Positions 1-5,947 of a stretch of DNA of 10,101 nucleotides are shown here, piece by piece. The stretch is from DATAFT01 sp035544635. GTDB lineage: Bacteria; Acidobacteriota; Thermoanaerobaculia; Multivoradales; Multivoraceae. Location of the stretch: contig DATKDQ010000182.1 of NCBI GenBank assembly GCA_035544635.1, forward strand, positions 1 through 10,101, written 5' to 3'. The position numbers were made by a program, and so were the translations under genes. The notes under the pieces are model-generated. The model saw only the letters and a program-made list of their open reading frames with translations. It was not told the origin of the DNA and did no database searches. How positions within the stretch are numbered: position 1 is the stretch's first letter; each line of letters starts with the position of its first letter.

Positions 1-635
1 TTGTCGAGCCGCGCGAGAAACCGCCGGCGCTGCTCCTCGCGCGAGACGTTGAGCCAGAACTTGAGAACCGGGACGCCGTTGCGGGCGAGATGCAGCTCGT
101 GGTCGCGGATCGAGGCGAAGCGCTCCTCCCAGAGGCGCTCATCCGAGGGCGGCCAGGGCAGGCGCTGGCGCTCGAGGAGCTCCGGGTGCACCCGCACCAC
201 CAGCACCTCCTCGTAGTAGCTCCGGTTGAAGACGCCGATGCGTCCGCGCGAGGGCAGAAGCCGGGTGGTGCGCCACAGGAAGTCGTGGTCGAGCTCCTCG
301 GGCGAGGGCTGCTTGAAGTAGTGGACGTCGACGCCCGCCGGATCGACCCCGGTGAACACGGCGCGGATGGTGCCGTCCTTGCCGCCGGCGTCCATCGCCT
401 GGAAGATGCAGAGCGGGGCGATCCGGTCGTCCGCCCAGAGAGCGCGCTGGAGATCGTCGAGCTTCTCCACCAGCTCGGCGAGCGAGCGCTTGTCGGCCTT
501 CTTGTCTCTCCGATTGTCGCCCTTCTGGTCACTCTTCCTGCCACGCTCGGAAGTCGGCGGAGCGGTGGGGCTCTTCGCCACCTCGAAGGAGCCGTCGTAG
601 GGAACGAGGTAAGGACTCTCGACCGGCGTCCACAT
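1..635 (-). CDS. ppk2: Polyphosphate kinase 2 (PPK2), N-terminal 211 residues, 3' end outside window
   Basis: PPK2 enzymes move phosphate between polyphosphate and nucleoside di- or monophosphates in the cytosol. The first 211 codons are visible; the frame is open to the left edge, so the C-terminus is missing because of the window, not a mutation. The family P-loop is clear at residues 79-90 (FQAMDAGGKDGT), followed by VFTGVDPAGVDVHYFKQPS (93-111), the DFLWR segment (118-122) and the Walker B/lid region GRIGVFNRSYYEEVLVVRVHP (131-151). The N-terminus MWTPVESPYLVPYDGSF fits the usual short PPK2 lead-in. Residues 21-50 form a Lys/Arg/Asp-rich, probably disordered insert before the helix SLAELVEKLDDLQRALWADD. 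Start is ATG 633-635. Only a weak AGTAGG lies upstream, and a -10-like TAGGCT sits 8 nt before the ATG, so a leaderless transcript is possible. Substrate class (ADP, GDP or AMP) cannot be told from this part. It lies 143 nt downstream of the permease gene on the same strand. Confidence 0.93.
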   Translation of the reverse strand, partial: MWTPVESPYLVPYDGSFEVAKSPTAPPTSERGRKSDQKGDNRRDKKADKRSLAELVEKLDDLQRALWADDRIAPLCIFQAMDAGGKDGTIRAVFTGVDPAGVDVHYFKQPSPEELDHDFLWRTTRLLPSRGRIGVFNRSYYEEVLVVRVHPELLERQRLPWPPSDERLWEERFASIRDHELHLARNGVPVLKFWLNVSREEQRRRFLARLD

Positions 636-752
636 GCACGCGGAGCCTACTTGACGAGCAGCACGGGGATGTCGGCGAAGAGCGCCCCGGGACCAGGACG
701 CGATGAAACGACATCCACCCGTAGCGTAGCGCCGATCGGCCGCCACCGACAC

Positions 753-770
753 CCCGCCGGGCCCGGCGGG
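753..770. terminator. 18-bp GC palindrome between permease and PPK2 genes
   Basis: CCCGCCGGGCCCGGCGGG is its own reverse complement and begins 9 nt after the stop codon of the upstream permease gene (minus-strand direction). As RNA it could fold into a 7-bp GC hairpin with a 4-nt loop. No T-run follows on the minus strand, so it is not a textbook Rho-independent terminator; it could be an mRNA-end stabilising hairpin closing the exporter operon. The rest of the 636-778 gap shows no ORF or motif I can support. Confidence 0.35.
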
Positions 771-778
771 TCGATCCT

Positions 779-1975
779 CTACTCGGCCCGCAGGGACTCG
801 ATCGGATCGAGCCGCGCCGCGCGCTGCGCCGGCAGCACGCCCGACAGGATGCCGGTGCCGAGGCTCACCACGATCGCGAGCAGGACGAAGAGCAGCGGAG
901 TGCGCACCGGCAGCCCGGGCACGAGATCGCGCAGCAGCTGGCAGACGCCGAGCGCGCCGGCGAGGCCGACGATCCCTCCCAGGGTCGAGAGCGCGCCGGC
1001 CTCGGTCAGGAAGATGAGGCGCACCTGCGCGCGGGTGGCGCCGATCGCACGCATCAGGCCGATCTCGCCGGTGCGCTCGCCGACGGCGATCCACATCATG
1101 GTGAGGATGCCGACCGCGCCCACCAGGATCGAGATCGCGGCGATGGCGCCGATCCCCGCGGTGATGATGCCCATGACGTTGTCGAAGGTCTCGAGCATGG
1201 CCTCCTGGTTGGTCACGGTGAAGTCCTCCTCCCCGCCGTGGCGCTCGGTCAAGAGCGCCACGATCGCCGCCACCACCGTCTCGATGGGGAACCCGGAATT
1301 CACCGTGAGGTCGATCTCGGACAGCTCCTCGAGGTTGAAGATCCTCATCGCGGTGGCGACCGGGATGTAGGCGGCGTCGTCGATGTCGAAGCCGACCATC
1401 TGACCCTTCGGCTCCAGGATGCCGACCACGCGGAACCGGGTGCCGGCGATGCGCACCAGGCCCCCGAGCGCGTTCTCCTCGCCGAACAGCTCCTGCTTGA
1501 GCGTGGGTCCGAGCACGGCCGCCTGGCCAGCCTGCCGGGGATCGGTCTCGGGCCAGAACGAGCCCTGGCGCACCTCGAACTTCAACACCTCCGGCAGGTC
1601 GGGGGTGACGCCGTAGACGAAGACGCTGCGACCGCGGTTGCCGGCCTCCACGCGCGCCGATCCCATCGCCAACGGGACCGCGGCCTCGACCATCGGCAGG
1701 CGCGCCACCGCGAGCGCATCCTCGAGCGTGAGCGGATTGGTGGTGCCTCCGAGGATGCCGGGAATCCCGACGGTCGTGGTCTTGCCGGGATGGATCGCGA
1801 TCAGGTTGGTGCCGAACTGGGTGAACTGCTCGAGCATGAACTGGCGCGTGCCCTCGCCGATCGAGGTGAGCAGCACTACCGAGCCGACGCCGATCGCGAT
1901 CCCCAGCGTCGAGAGGAACGAGCGCAGCTTGTGGGCGCGCAGCGCGGACAGAGCGAGGTTCACCAGATCCGTCAT
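779..1975 (-). CDS. MacB/LolC-type ABC exporter permease (second of two)
   Basis: 398-residue FtsX-fold inner-membrane permease that would work with the upstream ATPase and adaptor. Architecture: cytosolic N-terminus and TM1 (about 18-40, LRSFLSTLGIAIGVGSVVLL), a large periplasmic MacB_PCD-like domain (about 42-265), then three TM segments (about 267-297, 320-346, 358-382). The FtsX hallmark follows TM2: AVGERTGEIGLMRAIGATRAQV (298-319, split here only by length), and the C-terminus has PAQRAARLDPIESLRAE, typical of the family. Start ATG 1973-1975 was chosen because it gives the standard N-terminus, has GGTGAG just upstream, and begins 14 nt after the stop of the preceding permease gene; a longer frame back to 2107 would overlap that gene. 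It is a paralogue of that permease (for example RHGGEEDFTV against RHDGEQDFTI). The transported substrate is unknown: lipid, lipoprotein, peptide or drug are all possible for the family. Confidence 0.93.
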   Translation of the reverse strand: MTDLVNLALSALRAHKLRSFLSTLGIAIGVGSVVLLTSIGEGTRQFMLEQFTQFGTNLIAIHPGKTTTVGIPGILGGTTNPLTLEDALAVARLPMVEAAVPLAMGSARVEAGNRGRSVFVYGVTPDLPEVLKFEVRQGSFWPETDPRQAGQAAVLGPTLKQELFGEENALGGLVRIAGTRFRVVGILEPKGQMVGFDIDDAAYIPVATAMRIFNLEELSEIDLTVNSGFPIETVVAAIVALLTERHGGEEDFTVTNQEAMLETFDNVMGIITAGIGAIAAISILVGAVGILTMMWIAVGERTGEIGLMRAIGATRAQVRLIFLTEAGALSTLGGIVGLAGALGVCQLLRDLVPGLPVRTPLLFVLLAIVVSLGTGILSGVLPAQRAARLDPIESLRAE

Positions 1976-1989
1976 GGGCTCACCAAGTA

Positions 1990-3198
1990 CTACGCCTTCT
2001 TCAGAGCCTCGATGGGGTCGAGCGTCGTCGCTCGCCGCGCCGGGAGGGTGCCGAAGAGGAGCCCGAACCCCAGTGCCACCGCGATCGCCGCCACCACCGC
2101 CCACCACGGCGGCTGCGCCGGGAACTCCGGGTAGAGGACGACGACGGCGAGGGCTCCCGATGCCCCGAGGACGACGCCGAGGACGCCGCCCGCGGTGGAG
2201 AGGAGCGCCGCTTCGGCCAGGAACACGGCGAGGATCTGGCGGCGCCTGGCGCCGATCGCCCGCAGCAGGCCGATCTCCGACGTCCGTTCGGAGACCGAGA
2301 CCAGCATCACGTTCATGATGCCGATGCCGGCCACCGACAGCGAGATCGCGGCGATCGCGACCAGTGCCAGCGTGAGCACGCCCAGGATGGTGCCCAGGGT
2401 GTCGACCACCGCGTCCTGAGTGAGGATGGTGAAGTCCTGCTCGCCGTCGTGGCGCTCGATCAGCACCTGGCGCACGTTTCTCCGCGCGGTCTCCAGGTCG
2501 GCGTGGGACCGGATCTGGAGGATCATGCGGAACAGCGAGCTGCGGTTGAAGAGCTGCATCGCCGTCACCACTGGGATGACGGCGATGTCGTCGAAGTCGA
2601 CGCCGACCTGGAGGCCGCGCGGCTCGATCACACCGATCACCCGCGCCCGGCGGTCGCCGATGCGCACCGCGGCGCCGATCGGCTGCTCGCCGCCCGAGAA
2701 CAGCTCGCGCGCGGTCTCCGAGCCCAGCACCACGAGTGGGGCGCCGCGTCGCAGGTCGCCCGCGGGCAGGAAGCTGCCCGCCGCCATCCCGAACTCCTGC
2801 ACCACCATCAGGTCGCGCGTCGTCCCCATGACCGGCACCGTCCGCCGCCGCTCGCGATAGGAGACGGTTTCCTGTCCGACCACCACCGGCGCGATCCGGG
2901 CCACCTCGCGCACCGAGCGCAGCACCGCCTCGACGTCCTCGAGCGTGAGGTCGTGGGGGACGCCGATCGATCCCGGGAAAAACCCGGTGGTCTCGTTGCG
3001 GCCGGGGAAGACGATGACGAGGTTGGAGCCGATCGACGAGAACTGGTCGGTGACGTAGCGGCGCGCGCCCTCGCCGAGCGAGGTGAGCAGGATCACCGCG
3101 CCGACGCCGATCGACATCCCGACCAGGCTCAGGACGGTCCGCAGCCGGTGACCGAGCAGCGACCGCAGCGCGAACAGGACGAGGTCGGCGACGCTCAT
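1990..3198 (-). CDS. MacB/LolC-type ABC exporter permease (first of two)
   Basis: 402-residue FtsX-fold permease. TM1 is about residues 18-40 (HRLRTVLSLVGMSIGVGAVI), followed by the periplasmic MacB_PCD-like domain (about 42-265) and three TM helices at about 268-298, 325-356 and 366-386. The loop after TM2 carries SVSERTSEIGLLRAIGARRR (301-320), the coupling-helix region that contacts the ATPase; the C-terminus PARRATTLDPIEALKKA is the usual FtsX/MacB ending. Start ATG 3196-3198 matches the family N-terminus (MSVADLVLFALRSL). It is preceded by GCGGGG as a weak ribosome site, and its ATG overlaps the stop codon of a possible 28-codon ORF (ATGA). The neighbouring permease gene follows after 14 nt, so the two were probably made together and could pair as a heterodimer; two homodimers sharing one ATPase is the alternative. 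Confidence 0.94.
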   Translation of the reverse strand: MSVADLVLFALRSLLGHRLRTVLSLVGMSIGVGAVILLTSLGEGARRYVTDQFSSIGSNLVIVFPGRNETTGFFPGSIGVPHDLTLEDVEAVLRSVREVARIAPVVVGQETVSYRERRRTVPVMGTTRDLMVVQEFGMAAGSFLPAGDLRRGAPLVVLGSETARELFSGGEQPIGAAVRIGDRRARVIGVIEPRGLQVGVDFDDIAVIPVVTAMQLFNRSSLFRMILQIRSHADLETARRNVRQVLIERHDGEQDFTILTQDAVVDTLGTILGVLTLALVAIAAISLSVAGIGIMNVMLVSVSERTSEIGLLRAIGARRRQILAVFLAEAALLSTAGGVLGVVLGASGALAVVVLYPEFPAQPPWWAVVAAIAVALGFGLLFGTLPARRATTLDPIEALKKA

Positions 3199-3281
3199 TG
3201 CAACCCCGCTGCGGCGGTGATGCCGCCGCCGGCGGCGGCCGAGAGCAGGGGCGCGAGCCCGGAGCGCCGGCGATCGCTCAT
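3195..3281 (-). CDS. Possible 28-residue mini-ORF linking ATPase and permease genes
   Basis: An ATG at 3279-3281 overlaps the ATPase stop codon (ATGA). The frame stays open for 28 codons and ends in a TGA (3195-3197) that overlaps the permease ATG (again ATGA). The peptide starts MSDRRRSGL and ends ITAAAGLQ: three arginines, then a weakly hydrophobic Ala/Gly/Leu stretch that could touch a membrane but is short for a TM helix. I know of no family for it. It may exist only to carry ribosomes across the gap (translational coupling), may be a small exporter subunit, or may be chance, since stop codons are rare in DNA this rich in GC. Its start sits in the loop of an 11-bp hairpin. Confidence 0.35.
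   Translation of the reverse strand: MSDRRRSGLAPLLSAAAGGGITAAAGLQ
3211..3239 (-). other. Two mutually exclusive GC hairpins upstream of permease ATG
   Basis: A perfect 18-bp palindrome (3222-3239, GCCGCCGCC/GGCGGCGGC) shares its left arm with a second stem, 3211-3217 pairing with 3223-3229 (7 bp, 5-nt loop). Only one can form at a time in the transcript. They end 12 nt before the permease start codon, so they could affect its translation. No function is proven; GCC/GGC runs are common in such DNA. Confidence 0.3.
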
Positions 3282-3299
3282 GCGACCACGATCGCCGGC
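3266..3299 (-). other. 11-bp perfect inverted repeat around ATPase stop codon
   Basis: GCCGGCGATCG (3266-3276) is the exact reverse complement of CGATCGCCGGC (3289-3299), with a 12-nt loop. In the transcript the loop holds the ATGA that is both the ATPase stop codon and the mini-ORF start codon. There is no T-run, so it is not an ordinary terminator. It could set relative expression of ATPase and permeases through mRNA stability or translational coupling. Confidence 0.5.
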
Positions 3300-3979
3300 A
3301 CCTCGCTGCCCTTCATGCGGCGCGCGATTCTGCCGTCCACCATCAGCACCACTCTATCGGCGCGGCGCGCGACGTTGGGGTCGTGCGTCACCACCACCAG
3401 CGTGAGCCCCTCGTCGTTCATGCGATCGAGGAGCTCGAGGATCTGGGTGCCGGACTTGGAGTCGAGGTTTCCGGTCGGCTCGTCCGCGAGCAGGATCTTC
3501 GGCCGCGTCACGGTGGCGCGCGCGATCGCCACCCGCTGGCGCTCGCCGCCCGAGAGCTGGTCGGGGCGGTGCTCGGTCCGCGGCGACAGGCCGACCGCCG
3601 CCAGCGCCTCCGCCACCCGCCGGCGCCGCTCGCCGCGGGGCGCGCCGCCGAACAGCAGCGGCAGCTCGACGTTGCCCGCCGCGGTCAGGCGGGGCACCAG
3701 ATGGAAGAACTGGAACACGAAGCCGATCTGCTCGCGCCGGATCCGCGTCAGCTCCTCGTCCGAGAGCTGGCCGACCTCGCGCCCGTCGAGGCGGTACGAC
3801 CCGCTGGTGGGCCGGTCGAGGCAGCCGATCATGTTGAGCAGCGTGGACTTCCCCGACCCCGACGGCCCCATGATCGCGACGTGCTCGCCGTCGGCGATGG
3901 TCTCGTCGGCGCCGTCGAGCGCGTGGACCACCTCGTCGCCGAGCACGTAGGTGCGGCGGATGTCGTGGAGCTCGATCAC
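3278..3979 (-). CDS. MacB/LolD-type ABC transporter ATPase
   Basis: 233-residue cytosolic nucleotide-binding subunit that powers the exporter by ATP hydrolysis as a dimer. All motifs are intact: Walker A GPSGSGKST (38-46), Q-loop Q90 in FVFQFFHLVP, signature LSGGERQR (142-149), Walker B LLADEPTGNLD (163-173) with catalytic E167, and H-loop H199 (VVVTHD). The phrases NMIGCLDRPTSG and VFQFFHLVPRLTA are typical of the LolD/MacB/FtsE-like export group rather than importers. The start is a GTG (3977-3979) giving MIELHDIRRTYVLGDEVVHAL; it overlaps the adaptor stop by 4 nt (GTGA), so translation is probably coupled to the adaptor. Length is normal for a stand-alone ATPase, unlike E. coli MacB, where the ATPase is fused to the permease. 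Confidence 0.97.
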   Translation of the reverse strand: MIELHDIRRTYVLGDEVVHALDGADETIADGEHVAIMGPSGSGKSTLLNMIGCLDRPTSGSYRLDGREVGQLSDEELTRIRREQIGFVFQFFHLVPRLTAAGNVELPLLFGGAPRGERRRRVAEALAAVGLSPRTEHRPDQLSGGERQRVAIARATVTRPKILLADEPTGNLDSKSGTQILELLDRMNDEGLTLVVVTHDPNVARRADRVVLMVDGRIARRMKGSEVPAIVVA

Positions 3980-5184
3980 GGGGCGGGCGGCGCCGCGTCG
4001 TCGCCGGCATCGTCATCGTGGTCGGCATCATCACCGTCGCGGGCGCCGATCACGTCGGCGACGACGGCCCCCGGCTTGATCTCGGGACGATCCAGGCTGG
4101 TGACCACGGGGTCACCCTCTTCGAGGCCGGTGATCACCTCGGTCCAGTTCCAGTTCTTGAGGCCGATCCGGATCCTGCGCTCGACCAGACGGCCGCCCTC
4201 GACCGCCAGGACCTTGTCGCCCTCGTAGAGCGCCGAGGTCGGGATGCGCAGCGTGTTCGCGCGCGTCTCGAGCACCACCTCGACGTCGGCCGAGGTGCCG
4301 GGCCTGAGCGTGGCTGCGAGGGTCTCGTCGTCGAGCTCGACGTCGATCTCGACCGTGCGGTTCTGGGCCTCGACGTCGAGCACGAACGGCGACACCCGCA
4401 CCACGCTGCCCCAGAACTCCCGGCCGCGATGCGAGTCCACCGTCACGCGGCCGCGCAGTCCGGGCTCGAGCCGGGCGGCGTCGACCTCGTCCATCGGCGC
4501 ACTGACGTAGATCGAGGTGGGGTCGATCAGATCGATCACCGGTGGGATGGGAAGCGCCGGGGGGGAGGGCGAGGTCCACTCGCCGAGCTCGATCGAGATC
4601 TCGGCGACGATGCCGTCGAAGGGCGCGCGCAGCACCATCTTCTCGAGCTCGACTTCGGCCAGGCGGACCGTCGAGCGCGCGCGCTCGACGTCGGAGGCGG
4701 CAGCCTCGCAGGAGGCGCGCGCCGCGTCCGCCCCGGCCTGGGTCTGGTCGAGCAGGTCCTCGGCGACGATGCCCTCCTGGTGCAGCCGCCGGAAGCGCAC
4801 CAGCTCGCGCTGCGCACGCTCGGCCTGCACGCAGGCCTGGTTGCGGCGGGCCTGAGCGGTGTCGAGCTCGCGCTGGCCGAGGGTGAGCCGCGCGCGCTGC
4901 ATGGCGTCGTCGAGCCGGAGCAGCACGTCTCCCTTCTTCACCAGCTGCCCCTGGTCGAACGGGATCGCCACCGCCATGCCGCCCGTCTCCGGCGAGAGGC
5001 GCGTGCGCCGGTGCGCCTGGACGGTGCCGGCGCGGGTGTTGGTGATGGTCTCCTCGACGTCGCCGCGCTCGACCGGAGCGACCGTGACCTCGATCGGGTT
5101 GGGCCGCAGGAACCACGCGCGCGCGCCGATCGCGAGCGCGACGAAAGCGGCCAGGAGGACGATGCGAACGATCCAGCGACGCAT
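3976..5184 (-). CDS. Periplasmic adaptor (MacA/HlyD-like membrane fusion protein) of ABC exporter
   Basis: 402-residue adaptor that would bridge the permeases to an outer-membrane channel. Order of parts: N-terminal membrane anchor (about 4-26, IVRIVLLAAFVALAIGARAW), first half of the lipoyl/barrel-sandwich domain (about 32-92, with LSPETGGMAVAIPFDQGQLV), an antiparallel coiled-coil hairpin (about 93-183) with its tip at RLHQEGIVAEDLLD (133-146), the second lipoyl half (VLRAPFDGIVAEISIELGEW, 184-203), a beta-barrel, and a membrane-proximal domain to about 380. The last 20 residues are an acidic Asp/His/Pro tail. The only two cysteines, C118 and C159, lie in opposite hairpin helices at equal distance from the tip. 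I chose ATG 5182-5184 because it puts the anchor at the N-terminus; a TTG at 5214 would add ten residues of no family resemblance. No ribosome site precedes the ATG. It is the first gene of the exporter operon. No outer-membrane TolC-like gene is in the window. Confidence 0.92.
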   Translation of the reverse strand: MRRWIVRIVLLAAFVALAIGARAWFLRPNPIEVTVAPVERGDVEETITNTRAGTVQAHRRTRLSPETGGMAVAIPFDQGQLVKKGDVLLRLDDAMQRARLTLGQRELDTAQARRNQACVQAERAQRELVRFRRLHQEGIVAEDLLDQTQAGADAARASCEAAASDVERARSTVRLAEVELEKMVLRAPFDGIVAEISIELGEWTSPSPPALPIPPVIDLIDPTSIYVSAPMDEVDAARLEPGLRGRVTVDSHRGREFWGSVVRVSPFVLDVEAQNRTVEIDVELDDETLAATLRPGTSADVEVVLETRANTLRIPTSALYEGDKVLAVEGGRLVERRIRIGLKNWNWTEVITGLEEGDPVVTSLDRPEIKPGAVVADVIGARDGDDADHDDDAGDDAAPPAP

Positions 5185-5193
5185 GCGGGGGGT

Positions 5194-5213
5194 AATGTAA
5201 CAGTCGCTTAACA
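5194..5213 (-). promoter_or_regulatory. Candidate promoter/operator for the exporter operon
   Basis: A short AT-rich island in GC-rich DNA. On the minus strand it reads TGTTAAGCGACTGTTACATT: an extended -10-like TGTTACATT (5202-5194) whose hexamer ends 9 nt before the adaptor ATG, and a direct repeat TGTTA at 11-bp offset (5213 and 5202), one helical turn. No good -35 box is visible. Transcription would start within a few bases of the ATG, which fits the lack of a Shine-Dalgarno sequence there. The repeat could be an operator, but no regulator gene is adjacent. Confidence 0.4.
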
Positions 5214-5219
5214 AAGGCC

Positions 5220-5242
5220 GGGGGCGCGGTGCGTCCGCCCCC
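5220..5242 (-). terminator. Terminator-like hairpin after the lyase operon
   Basis: In the minus-strand transcript, GGGGGCG (5242-5236) pairs with CGCCCCC (5226-5220) over a 9-nt loop, followed by GGCCTTTGTT. The stem is strong and the tail is only partly T-rich, so it is a probable but imperfect intrinsic terminator. It lies 21 nt past the stop of the exported Cys-rich protein and just before the exporter promoter candidate, marking the boundary between the two operons. Confidence 0.5.
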
Positions 5243-5263
5243 TTCCCGCCCCGCCCGCCGCGA

Positions 5264-5947
5264 TCACTTCCTCGCGTCCGAGACGCAGGCGCGGAGCTCC
5301 TCGCCGGTTGCCGCCTCGGCGCACCCGGCGAGACGCTCGAGGCAGCGATCGCGCAGCTTCGACTTCTCCTCTGCGAGGCACCGCTCGACCGCCTCCTGGC
5401 GCGCCGCGGCGAGCTCCCGCGCCTCGGGCGCGACCTCCTCGGCCACGCCGAGCACGCGCGCGATCGCCGCCCTGGCGCCGGCGACGGGAAGCTCGACTTC
5501 CTTGTAGCCTCCGCCCGCGAGCGGGTACGCGACGACGATGCGACGGCGTGCGTCCATTAGGTCGCGCAGCAGTCCGAGCACCGGCTCGCCCACGCCGTCC
5601 CACAGGACGAAGCTCACCGACTTCAGGCTCGAGCCCAGCCGCCGCGGCTCGAACCGAGGGCCGTCGTCGACTCCGAGCGCGGGCGACCGGCTGTCGTCGA
5701 GGAAGTCCTGATCGGTCGGAGGAAGCCTGAGGATGCCGAGCACCCGGGTCCCTCCCGGCTCGCGGGCGATCGCCAGCACCAACCCGGCGGAGCTCTGGAC
5801 CAGGGCCGCCGTCAGCTCCTCGACGGTCTCGGGCTCGACCACGGTCCCCGCCGACCAGCTCCCGCTCGCCTTCGCTTCCGCGTTCGCCGCCGATCCCGTC
5901 GCTGCGAGCACCGCCGCGAGCGCCGCGGCGAGCGGCCCGGACCGCAT
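5264..5947 (-). CDS. Exported protein of unknown function with C-terminal twin CX11C segment
   Basis: 227 residues; I do not recognise the family. Residues 1-25 look like a Sec signal peptide (MRSGPLAAALAAVLAATGSA, then ANAEA as a likely cleavage region). The middle (about 36-165) looks like a compact beta-rich domain (SAGLVLAIAREPGGTRVLGI, VSFVLWDGVGEP, RRRIVVAYPLAGGGYKEVEL). The last 60 residues are strongly helical and charged, with the only cysteines of the protein: C190, C202, C209 and C221, spaced CX11C, X6, CX11C. The spacing is symmetric, as expected for a helical hairpin closed by two disulfides, which fits an oxidising periplasm. The ATG at 5945-5947 shares one base with the stop of the lyase gene (TGATG), so translation is probably coupled; the frame open further upstream is only antisense-free overlap with the lyase. 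It is the third gene of the operon that begins with the putative selenoredoxin, which could act on its disulfides; that is inference. Confidence 0.8.
   Translation of the reverse strand: MRSGPLAAALAAVLAATGSAANAEAKASGSWSAGTVVEPETVEELTAALVQSSAGLVLAIAREPGGTRVLGILRLPPTDQDFLDDSRSPALGVDDGPRFEPRRLGSSLKSVSFVLWDGVGEPVLGLLRDLMDARRRIVVAYPLAGGGYKEVELPVAGARAAIARVLGVAEEVAPEARELAAARQEAVERCLAEEKSKLRDRCLERLAGCAEAATGEELRACVSDARK

Noticed and set aside
90..1370. 426-codon plus-strand ORF
   Set aside because: Antisense to ppk2 and the permease gene, both of which have clear family motifs; no recognisable domain in the ORF.
3222..3239. GCC/GGC palindrome as an intrinsic terminator
   Set aside because: It is inside the exporter operon and no T-run follows.
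3976..5214. TTG start at 5214 for the adaptor
   Set aside because: It adds ten residues before the membrane anchor, has no ribosome site and falls inside the promoter-like island.
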